64,000 bases of DNA from Phocaeicola_A sp963652075 (lineage in GTDB: Bacteria; Bacteroidota; Bacteroidia; Bacteroidales; Bacteroidaceae): contig CAVJRQ010000089.1 of assembly GCA_963652075.1 (NCBI GenBank), positions 1 through 64,000 of the forward strand, read 5' to 3'. Shown piece after piece: positions 19,516 to 26,896 of the stretch. Below the pieces are notes generated by a model. That model was given only the letters and a program-made list of their open reading frames with translations. It did no database searches and was not told the origin of the DNA. How positions within the stretch are numbered: the stretch's first letter is position 1; the number at the start of each line of letters is the position of its first letter. The translations under genes were made by a program, and so were the position numbers.

Positions 19516-20790
19516 ATGAAAGATTATAAAAAAAGAATAGCAGACAAACTATTGGAATATAGGCTTGAAGAAGTAGGCGCAGTACTCATAGAAGGGCCAA
19601 AGTGGTGCGGAAAGACGACCTCTGCCGAGCAACAAGCCAAGAGTGTGCTATATATGGCAGACCCGGACAACCAAAAGAACTATCTGGAAATGGCTGAACT
19701 TGGGATAAAAATGCTCCTCAAAGGAGATAATCCCCGATTGATAGACGAGTGGCAGATAATCCCCCAGATTTGGGATGCCATCAGATTTGAAGTTGACCAC
19801 CGAGGCAAAGAAGGGCTATTTATCCTAACCGGTTCGGCCGTTCCGGCATCGACAGAAAGAATCCACCACACAGGTACCGGACGATTCGCATGGATTACGA
19901 TGCGCCCTATGTCGCTATGGGAATCCGGAGAATCCACTGGCGAAGTAAGCATCAGCCGACTTTTCAAAGGGGATGCAGATATTGAGGGCTATAACAAACT
20001 CAATATTGAAGATATCGCTTTCCTTGTATGTCGCGGTGGATGGCCCAGTGCCACGACCAAAAGCAAACGTGCCGCCTTACGGCAAGCATACGACTACCAT
20101 GACGCTGTCGTAAAAACCGACATTTCAAGAGTAGATGAAGTAACAAGAAGCAGCGAGCGTACCAAACTACTGTTACGTTCGTACGCTCGGGCACAAGGCG
20201 GTCAAGTGAGCATCGAAGCCATTAGACAAGACATGATAAACAATGACGATGAGAGTCTGGCCGAAAGAACCGTTATGAGTTACATCGGTGCTCTCAAGAA
20301 GATTTTCGTCATCGAAGACATGCCTGCATGGAATCCCAACCTACGCAGTAAAACCGCCATCCGCACAGCCGAGACCCGATATTTTGTAGACCCGTCCATT
20401 GCAGTAGCCGCTTTAGGCTTAGGCCCAGACGACCTCATCAACGACTTGGAAACTTTCGGGTTGCTCTTTGAAACCCTCTGTGTCCGTGACCTTCGCGTAT
20501 ACGCCGATGCGATAGACGGCAATGTCTATCATTACCGCGACAAGAACGGTTTGGAATGCGATGCCGTGCTACATCTTCGCAACGGCTCTTATGGTCTCGT
20601 CGAAATCAAATTGGGCGGCGCACCAGCCATCGAGAAAGGGGCTTCTACCCTAACCAGTCTCGCCTCAAAGATAGATACCACCAAGATGAAGGCTCCCGCT
20701 TTCATGATGGTACTCACCGCCATTGGCAACTACGCCTATCGGCGCAAAGACGGAGTATACGTTGTACCTGTCGGTTGTTTGAAGGACTGA
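19516..20790 (+). CDS. AAA-family ATPase with DUF4143 C-terminal domain
   Basis: 424 residues. The N-terminal AAA_14-type P-loop has Walker A GPKWCGKT at residues 27-34 and a LIDEWQ Walker B. The C-terminal DUF4143 part carries an ECDAVL...GLVEIKLG pattern resembling the D-ExK core of restriction-endonuclease-like folds; nuclease activity is not shown. These ATPases are numerous and often duplicated in Bacteroidetes, and their function is unknown. The start is ATG 19516, downstream of the promoter. The region is more A/T-rich by eye than its neighbours, which suggests transfer. The last 74 bases are duplicated at 23666-23739. Confidence 0.88.
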   Translation: MKDYKKRIADKLLEYRLEEVGAVLIEGPKWCGKTTSAEQQAKSVLYMADPDNQKNYLEMAELGIKMLLKGDNPRLIDEWQIIPQIWDAIRFEVDHRGKEGLFILTGSAVPASTERIHHTGTGRFAWITMRPMSLWESGESTGEVSISRLFKGDADIEGYNKLNIEDIAFLVCRGGWPSATTKSKRAALRQAYDYHDAVVKTDISRVDEVTRSSERTKLLLRSYARAQGGQVSIEAIRQDMINNDDESLAERTVMSYIGALKKIFVIEDMPAWNPNLRSKTAIRTAETRYFVDPSIAVAALGLGPDDLINDLETFGLLFETLCVRDLRVYADAIDGNVYHYRDKNGLECDAVLHLRNGSYGLVEIKLGGAPAIEKGASTLTSLASKIDTTKMKAPAFMMVLTAIGNYAYRRKDGVYVVPVGCLKD

Positions 20791-20858
20791 TATCCCCCAT
20801 TGGAAGTTCGTTCATAAATGACAAGCAATAGGTATGCACCATTTCGCAATATTATTCG

Positions 20859-20866
20859 TATTTTTG
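20859..20866 (+). promoter_or_regulatory. -7 promoter element of the sulfatase-maturase pair
   Basis: TATTTTTG matches TAnnTTTG and lies 24 bases before ATG 20890. It argues against the longer in-frame start at 20818. No clear -33 element is seen. Confidence 0.5.
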
Positions 20867-20889
20867 CAAGCAATCAACAAAAATACAAT

Positions 20890-22329
20890 ATGGACAAGAA
20901 ACTACTCTACTGTACAGGCTTATTGGCCGTTGCCTTACCAGGTCAGGCTGCCACAGAAGCCCATGCTGCCGACAAGCAAAAGGCGACCCCCGACCGCCCA
21001 AACATCATATTTATCCTTGCCGACGACCTCGGACTGGGCGACCTGTCATGCTATGGCAGCCAGTGTATCAAGACACCAAACATCGACAAGCTGGCCGAAA
21101 CGGGTACCCGGTTCACGAATAGCTATGCAGGCTCCGGCATCAGTTCGCCATCACGCTGCTCACTCATCACCGGCAAGAACACAGGTAATACCACCATCCG
21201 TGACAATACCTGCACCGCCGGAGGACTGACGGGGTACAAGATTAATCCCAATGGCGACACCACCATCGTGAGAAGAGCCAACATTCTTCCAACAGATACC
21301 ACCATCGCCACCGTCCTGAAGACAGCAGGCTACAAGACCTGTCTTGTCAACAAGTGGCACTTGGACGGTTACGACCCTAAGGCATCCCCCATCTACAGAG
21401 GCTTCGACGAGTTCCACGGTTGGTTAATCAGTACCGTAGAGTCAAACTCACCTTATTATTACCCATACAACCGATTCGAGAACGACAAACTCATCCACAT
21501 CGAGGCGAATGAGCACGACAAGCACGTGCGTCATAACACCGACATATCCACCGATGATGCCATCGGCTTCATCAAGCGCAACCGGAACAATCCTTTCTTC
21601 CTCTATCTCGCCTTTGATGCACCCCACGAGCCATACATTATCGACAACACCTCTTGGTACGACGATGAGTCGTGGGACATGAACGACAAGCGATACGCCT
21701 CGCTCGTTACCCATATGGACGCAGCCATCGGAAGACTTCTGAAAGTATTGGATGAGTTGAAACTCCGTGAAAATACCCTAATCATCTTCGCTTCCGACAA
21801 TGGCGCCGCCGTGCAAGCTCCCCTGAAACTCTTCAACTGCAACGCAGGCTTCCGTGGTCGCAAAGCACAACTCTACGAGGGCGGAATCCGTGTACCTTTC
21901 ATCGTCAACCAACCCAACAAGGTACCCGTGCAGAGCTTGGACAACATCATCTACTTCCCCGACGTGATGCCTACCCTCGCAGCCCTCACCGGTTCAGAAG
22001 GGGCATTGCCACAGGGATATAACGGCATCAACATACTGCCACTCTTCTATGGCAAGCAGAACTACCAAGACGGCAAGCCGGTAAATACCGACAACCGGCT
22101 CTTGTACTGGGAATTTCCAGGCAAACAGCGTGCGGCACGCAAGGGCGACTGGAAGTGCGTAACCATCCAGAAGGATGCACCCCTCGAACTATACAACTTG
22201 AAGGAAGACCCTACCGAAAGCCACAATCTCGCCAAAGAGTATCCCGAGATGGTGGAACAATTCGACAAGGAGATGAGAGCGGCACGCAAACCGTCGCCCA
22301 ACTGGCCTCTCCCCGATGACAACAAGTAA
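20890..22329 (+). CDS. Secreted serine-type sulfatase
   Basis: 479 residues with an N-terminal signal peptide (hydrophobic 4-18, Ala-rich cleavage region near 20-27), so periplasmic or exported. The catalytic motif is S85-S-P-S-R-C-S-L-I-T-G95, where Ser replaces the more common Cys; this class needs oxidation of that Ser to formylglycine by a radical-SAM maturase. The metal-binding ADD is at 44-46. It removes sulfate esters, probably from host or dietary glycans; the substrate is unknown. The maturase gene follows 9 bases later. The pair is bracketed by the two array-A/ATPase copies. Confidence 0.92.
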   Translation: MDKKLLYCTGLLAVALPGQAATEAHAADKQKATPDRPNIIFILADDLGLGDLSCYGSQCIKTPNIDKLAETGTRFTNSYAGSGISSPSRCSLITGKNTGNTTIRDNTCTAGGLTGYKINPNGDTTIVRRANILPTDTTIATVLKTAGYKTCLVNKWHLDGYDPKASPIYRGFDEFHGWLISTVESNSPYYYPYNRFENDKLIHIEANEHDKHVRHNTDISTDDAIGFIKRNRNNPFFLYLAFDAPHEPYIIDNTSWYDDESWDMNDKRYASLVTHMDAAIGRLLKVLDELKLRENTLIIFASDNGAAVQAPLKLFNCNAGFRGRKAQLYEGGIRVPFIVNQPNKVPVQSLDNIIYFPDVMPTLAALTGSEGALPQGYNGINILPLFYGKQNYQDGKPVNTDNRLLYWEFPGKQRAARKGDWKCVTIQKDAPLELYNLKEDPTESHNLAKEYPEMVEQFDKEMRAARKPSPNWPLPDDNK

Positions 22330-22338
22330 AGAAGGTAT

Positions 22339-23538
22339 ATGGCCGACCAAGACTTCGCGCGCCCCTTCTCCAGGCCACTCTACGTGATGCTGAAACCAAC
22401 AGGAGCCAGCTGTAACCTTGCCTGCAAGTACTGCTACTATCTGGAAAAAGCGGATTTATACGCCAAGGGCTTCATGGACGAAAAGCTGTTGGAGCATTTC
22501 ACCAAGGAGTATATCGAGATGCAAACCGTGCCGCAAGTACTCTTCACCTGGCATGGAGGCGAGCCGCTTCTGCTGCCCGTCTCCTATTACGAGAAAGCAC
22601 TGGAGTTTCAACGGAAATATGGCAGGGGAAGAGAGATAGACAATGTCATCCAAACCAACGGTACACTGCTCACCGACGAGTGGTGCGAGTTTCTGAAGAA
22701 GAACCGTTTTCTTGTGGGCATCTCCATAGATGGCCCACAAGAATACCATGACCGTTATCGCCAAAACAAACAAGGCTTGCCTTCATGGCAAAAGGTGATG
22801 GATGGAATCCACCTGCTCAACAAGCACGGCGTGGAATGGAACGGAATGGCCACGGTAAATGCCTACAACGTAAAACACCCCCTGGAGTTCTATCACTTCT
22901 TCAAGGAGATTGGCTGTAAATACATCCAGTTTGCCCCCATCGTGGAACGGAAATATCAGACACATCTCTCCCACTTGTTGGATGCACACCACTCCTTACT
23001 GACAGAGGAGAGCATCACTCCCGAGGACTGGGGCAACTTTCTCTGCACCATCTTCGACGAATGGGTACGCCACGACGTGGGCGAATATTTCGTGGAAATC
23101 TTCGACAGCATCCTATCCAACTGGGTGGGAGAAGCACCAGGCATCTGCATTTTCGGAAAAGAATGCGCCAATGTCGGCGTGATGGAGAAGAATGGCGACG
23201 TATACTCATGCGACCATTTCGTTTTCCCCGAGTTCAAGTTAGGGAACATCAAAGAAGACTCATTGGTCTCCTTGTTCTATGGCAAAAAACAACAAAAATT
23301 CGCACAGTTGAAGTCCCGCAGTTTACCCCAACAATGTCGAGAGTGCAACTTTCTTTTCGCCTGTCACGGCGAATGTCCCAAGAACCGTTTTGCCAATGAC
23401 AGATACGGAAATCCAGGGCTCAACTACCTCTGCGAAGGCTATCGTCACTTCTTTGAGCATGTAGCTCCCTATATGGAATGGATGAAGAATGAATATCTGG
23501 CAGGCGGTGCGCCTGCCAACATCATGAAAGTTCTATAA
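22339..23538 (+). CDS. Anaerobic sulfatase-maturating radical SAM enzyme (anSME)
   Basis: 399 residues. The radical SAM cluster motif C25-x3-C29-x2-C32 is near the N-terminus. The C-terminal SPASM region has two further cysteine groups (CIFGKEC about residues 255-262, and CREC...CHGEC about 335-352) that hold auxiliary iron-sulfur clusters. It oxidises the active-site Ser or Cys of sulfatases to formylglycine in the cytoplasm without oxygen. It is 9 bases downstream of a Ser-type sulfatase, an obvious substrate. The length is normal for anSME. Confidence 0.94.
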   Translation: MADQDFARPFSRPLYVMLKPTGASCNLACKYCYYLEKADLYAKGFMDEKLLEHFTKEYIEMQTVPQVLFTWHGGEPLLLPVSYYEKALEFQRKYGRGREIDNVIQTNGTLLTDEWCEFLKKNRFLVGISIDGPQEYHDRYRQNKQGLPSWQKVMDGIHLLNKHGVEWNGMATVNAYNVKHPLEFYHFFKEIGCKYIQFAPIVERKYQTHLSHLLDAHHSLLTEESITPEDWGNFLCTIFDEWVRHDVGEYFVEIFDSILSNWVGEAPGICIFGKECANVGVMEKNGDVYSCDHFVFPEFKLGNIKEDSLVSLFYGKKQQKFAQLKSRSLPQQCRECNFLFACHGECPKNRFANDRYGNPGLNYLCEGYRHFFEHVAPYMEWMKNEYLAGGAPANIMKVL

Positions 23539-23600
23539 TCCTTTGTAACTTCACGGAACAAAGATTACACGGGCAAAGGCAAAGAGTGGCATTCCGAAAC

Positions 23601-23664
23601 ACAGCCAAACGTTGCAACAAAACCCGTCCAAACGCTGCAACGAAATACGACCAAACGTTGCAAC
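23601..23664. repeat. Palindrome array A2 (three 23-bp units)
   Basis: Three units start at 23601, 23624 and 23647 with the same 23-base period and consensus as array A1. The third unit runs directly, without the ATPase promoter or coding start, into the truncated 3' end of the ATPase gene. Confidence 0.9.
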
Positions 23665-23665
23665 G

Positions 23666-23739
23666 CCGCCATTGGCAACTACGCCTATCGGCGCAAGGAC
23701 GGAGTATACGTTGTACCTGTCGGTTGTTTGAAGAACTGA
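23666..23739 (+). pseudogene. 3'-end remnant of the AAA/DUF4143 ATPase gene
   Basis: These 74 bases match 20717-20790, the last 74 bases of the intact ATPase gene including the stop codon, with two differences. Weaker similarity continues about 20 bases past the stop. No start or ATPase domain remains. It is the relic of a second copy of the array-plus-ATPase unit with an internal deletion of roughly 1.3 kb, joined directly to array A2. Confidence 0.9.
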
Positions 23740-23803
23740 AATTCTTCATTGGAACTCTGTTCGGAAACCGTTGATACAGTGTAAGAAAGCCCTTGCATTG
23801 ATT

Positions 23804-23905
23804 GAATGACAATTGTCAGCAAGGTGAATGACAATTGTCAGAAACGTTTACGACAATTGTCAGCAACATGGATGACAACTGTCAGCAACCTTTACGACAG
23901 TTGTC
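23804..23905. repeat. Palindrome array B (five 22-bp units)
   Basis: Units start at 23804, 23826, 23848, 23870 and 23892, exactly 22 bases apart. Each centres on GACAATTGTC or a close variant (GACAACTGTC, GACAGTTGTC). Linkers between cores vary. The last core overlaps the stop codon of nrdG on the minus strand. With A2 and the ATPase remnant it fills the 365-base gap between the maturase and nrdG. Confidence 0.9.
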
Positions 23906-24356
23906 AAAACAGCTTGATGGCCGTAAGCTTACCATCATGTATCTGGTAGAGTCGCTGATTGGTGGTAGGGGATTTGAGTCCTCCCAGACGTTGGATGTAA
24001 GGACCGAGTTTGAGGTAATCAAGCCATGCGGCATCGTAACCATCCGGAAGAACGGAACGTCCGGAATACCATGCGGTCTTGAGGTCAGAGAACCGCTCAC
24101 GAAGGAGAAGAGAGAGGCGACGCACCTCGTCCGGCTCACCGTCACCTCCCATAAAACAGACGCAAGTGACAGCAGGGACATAGGTACGGACAAGGTCTGT
24201 CAAGAAACCGTCCGTGACAGCCTCTCCCTTGTCCTCCCACAGCCAAGGGCTATGGCAGCCCTGGCAATGGATGGGACAGTTGGAGATGTTGAGCGCCAAC
24301 GTCACTTCGTCCGGGATTTCCTGACAGACGATGTCGTAACTATAACATTTCAGCAT
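23904..24356 (-). CDS. nrdG: Anaerobic ribonucleotide reductase activase
   Basis: 150-residue radical SAM enzyme that installs the glycyl radical on NrdD. The cluster motif is C27-x3-C31-x2-C34 (CPIHCQGC). It overlaps the end of nrdD by 7 bases, implying translational coupling. The stop codon is embedded in the last unit of array B, so the gene's 3' end abuts the repeats directly. The length is normal for the compact Bacteroidetes NrdG. Confidence 0.95.
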   Translation of the reverse strand: MLKCYSYDIVCQEIPDEVTLALNISNCPIHCQGCHSPWLWEDKGEAVTDGFLTDLVRTYVPAVTCVCFMGGDGEPDEVRRLSLLLRERFSDLKTAWYSGRSVLPDGYDAAWLDYLKLGPYIQRLGGLKSPTTNQRLYQIHDGKLTAIKLF

Positions 24357-26458
24357 TTTATCTCTCCGTGTTCCTTTGCGTAATAGCGACGGGCCGCTTC
24401 TTGTTGACGGGCCGCGGAGAAGTTGCTGACACGTTTCATGTATCCGATGATACGCGTCAAGTAGTCCAGATTCTCACTGCCACACTTAGGACATTTATGC
24501 AGATAGTGCTTCGTAATGTGTCCGCAGTCGTTGCAGACGGTGTTGGGGATGTTGAAGGTGAAGTAGTTGCAACCCTCCACCGCAGCCACGCGCAGCAACT
24601 GACGATATTGTTTTTTGGAGAGGTGCTCCGCCAGGTTGAGGTGAAGCGCGGAACCTCCCGTCAGGTGTTCGATGTACTTGCGACCATGCAGGCGGAACTT
24701 GTCGATGATATTCTTCGAGTGGTCCTCTACAATATAGAAATAGCTGTTGTAGCAATCGCGCGGCACCACGTAACCGTCCTCCTTGTCCCACTTGGCGTGC
24801 TTCACTCCCACGTTCTCCGCAGGAATCATCTCGCAGTTGAACAAGGTATCCTTGGTACGGTAGCGTTTGTTGTACTCTTCCACCAGGCCAAGTACCTGTT
24901 GCACATACTCCACGTACTTGGGATTGTCGCTAATCTCGATACCCAGGAATTCGGCGGACTCCACCAGACCGTTGATACCCACCGTGAGGTATTGGCGGCC
25001 GATGTTGATATAGCCGGCATCGAACAGAGGCAACATGCCGTTGCGCTGCAGGTTCTTCAGGTTTTCGTCGTAGGCGAGCTGCACTTTATGCACGAGGTCT
25101 ACCACCTCTGTCAGGAACGACATGTAATCCATGCCGTTGTTAACGGCGTATTGCACGCAGCGGTTGAGGTTGATGGTGAGCACGCTCTTCGAGCCCGTGG
25201 AGACACCGCCGGCACCCAACGTGTAGCTGAACCCATTGTCCTGTATCTCGTTACGCAAGCGGCAGCAGGATGCCAACGAGTCGGCGTTGTCGCTCATGTA
25301 GGTAAAGAAGCTATGTCCCTCGGCATACATCTCCGCGGTGAAATCACCCCATTCTTCGTCCTTCACGTCATTGTTTTCAGTGAGCAGCGCCATGGTCTCT
25401 ACGGGGAAGGTCAACGGAGTCTTCAGTCGCTCGGCGTTGAACCACTTCATGAAGCGCTTCTGCAACCAGGAAAGGGAGTCCCATTCAGGCTTCTCCCCGT
25501 CGGGGAAGACAAACTCGCCGAAGAGGCTCTCAAAGTAAGGTCTGTCGTAGTAGGAGATATTCCAGAACACCGCCTGAAAGTTACGCGCCCCCGTAGGTTG
25601 GTTGATGGAATAGACAATCTGCTCGAAACAGTCGGTGATAACCTTGTCGATGGTGCGGTGTTTCAGGGAGAGGTCTACCACCTCGTCCGCCCGTTTATAA
25701 TAATCCTTACCGTACTCCTTACCGATGAAGTAGTTCATGTACATAAGGAATTCGGGAGTGGCGCAGGCACCGCTCAACATACTGGAGACGATGAACACCA
25801 GATTGACGAAGCCGCCGCAAAAAGACTTCAGGTTGGTAGGTTTGGAGGAGTTTCCGCCCACGGAGAGTGTTCCGTTGAGCAACCATGGATACATGGTGAT
25901 GCTGGCGCAATAGTTGGCCAAACTGGTCTCGTCGTTTTTGTAGACGAAGTGGTTGTTGAGCATACGGATGTATTTGTCGGAGAACTCCTTGCCATACATC
26001 TCCTTCATGCGGTCAGTGAGCAAACGCCGGTTAAGACGGATGAAGCCGGACTTGGGCAACTCGCCTATCAACGTGGCGATGTTCTTGCGCTCCACGTTGG
26101 CGTTGGAGTCATACTTACTGCCCGTAGCGGGATTCTCTGCCCGGCAGTAGCTTATCAGAAAGTCGAGACGATCACGCACCTCGCGATCCTCGGTATGACT
26201 TTGGCGATAGAGCATGTAGGACTTTGCCACGGCGAAATAACGTTCAGACATCAGTGCCGCCTCCACCTGATTCTGTATCTCTTCCACACTCATCCCGTTG
26301 GTTATACGCAAATGGGACAGGATATTCGTCAAATCTTCCTCGGTAGCGAATGCTCCCACGGACAAGAAAGCCTTGCGTATGGCATTCTTGATCTTCTCAA
26401 CAGAAAACAGTCTGCGTTTCCCGTCGCGCTTCACAATAATCGTTTCCGCACTACTCAT
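24350..26458 (-). CDS. nrdD: Anaerobic ribonucleoside-triphosphate reductase
   Basis: 702 residues. An ATP-cone regulatory domain (KRDGKRRLFSVEKIKNAIRKA) begins the protein. The C-terminus holds a zinc site (CNDC...CPKC) and the glycyl radical motif RIIGY with the radical glycine near residue 672. It reduces ribonucleotides to deoxyribonucleotides without oxygen, supplying DNA precursors. It heads the nrdD-nrdG operon, with a promoter and a roughly 100-base leader upstream. Confidence 0.96.
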   Translation of the reverse strand: MSSAETIIVKRDGKRRLFSVEKIKNAIRKAFLSVGAFATEEDLTNILSHLRITNGMSVEEIQNQVEAALMSERYFAVAKSYMLYRQSHTEDREVRDRLDFLISYCRAENPATGSKYDSNANVERKNIATLIGELPKSGFIRLNRRLLTDRMKEMYGKEFSDKYIRMLNNHFVYKNDETSLANYCASITMYPWLLNGTLSVGGNSSKPTNLKSFCGGFVNLVFIVSSMLSGACATPEFLMYMNYFIGKEYGKDYYKRADEVVDLSLKHRTIDKVITDCFEQIVYSINQPTGARNFQAVFWNISYYDRPYFESLFGEFVFPDGEKPEWDSLSWLQKRFMKWFNAERLKTPLTFPVETMALLTENNDVKDEEWGDFTAEMYAEGHSFFTYMSDNADSLASCCRLRNEIQDNGFSYTLGAGGVSTGSKSVLTINLNRCVQYAVNNGMDYMSFLTEVVDLVHKVQLAYDENLKNLQRNGMLPLFDAGYINIGRQYLTVGINGLVESAEFLGIEISDNPKYVEYVQQVLGLVEEYNKRYRTKDTLFNCEMIPAENVGVKHAKWDKEDGYVVPRDCYNSYFYIVEDHSKNIIDKFRLHGRKYIEHLTGGSALHLNLAEHLSKKQYRQLLRVAAVEGCNYFTFNIPNTVCNDCGHITKHYLHKCPKCGSENLDYLTRIIGYMKRVSNFSAARQQEAARRYYAKEHGEIKC

Positions 26459-26812
26459 AATCGTTGTTTTTTGCTAACTGTGCTTATTATTAATCGTTAT
26501 ATATTTCGGTGTCATGCAACAAGGTTTGCCATCGAACGAACCTGCGGAGGGGTATCTCCGCTCTTGCCCGGCAAAGATAACAAGGCTTTATAAAATGCCA
26601 AACGAGTAATGCGAATTTATTCAACCCACAAAGTGATTTAGAAAATAAAGTTGTCCAAAACCGGCTATGCTACATCTGTATATCAATATATTACGAAGAC
26701 GTACAAATGAAAAAGTTTTCCAAAACGAAAACTCTTTCCAAATTACAGGAGCACAAAAGACAAGATTATCACCTCACTGACAGCCCTTAGCAGAAAGGCT
26801 TTCCGATGTGTT
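26459..26812. other. Intergenic region between nrdD and the Pit operon
   Basis: No gene is seen. The left part is the nrdD leader, containing a small hairpin (GCGGAG paired with CTCCGC around 26544-26562). Further right is an A/T-rich stretch with an imperfect inverted repeat near 26709-26740 (aaagttttc / gaaaactctt). Neither has an assigned role. Confidence 0.5.
26572..26602 (-). promoter_or_regulatory. Promoter of nrdDG
   Basis: Minus-strand TTTG (26599-26602) and TATCTTTG (26572-26579) are separated by 19 bases, a full match to the Bacteroides -33/-7 pattern. The leader to ATG 26458 is about 105 bases. Confidence 0.7.
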
Positions 26813-26869
26813 TGTAACAGGATTGTAACACCTATGACACTACATTATAACATGGCCTACCGACCTTTG
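26813..26869 (+). promoter_or_regulatory. Pho-box-like direct repeats and -7 element before pit
   Basis: Four 7-bp repeats start at 26813, 26824, 26835 and 26846 (TGTAACA, TGTAACA, TGACACT, TATAACA), exactly 11 bases apart, the architecture of PhoB boxes. The last ends 9 bases before a -7-like GACCTTTG (26862-26869), so the repeats replace the -33 element. This matches how PhoB-activated promoters are built. PhoB control is inferred. Confidence 0.65.
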
Positions 26870-26896
26870 CGGCCATAATAACTAACGCTACAACAA

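Noticed and set aside
23666..23739. Small independent gene in the remnant region
   Set aside because: The open frames covering it combine repeat units with an out-of-frame reading of the ATPase end; none has start or coding support.
24368..26593. 741-codon open frame opposite nrdD
   Set aside because: It is antisense to a fully conserved nrdD, has no recognisable domain, and such mirrored frames occur opposite many genes here because of the GC-rich codon usage.
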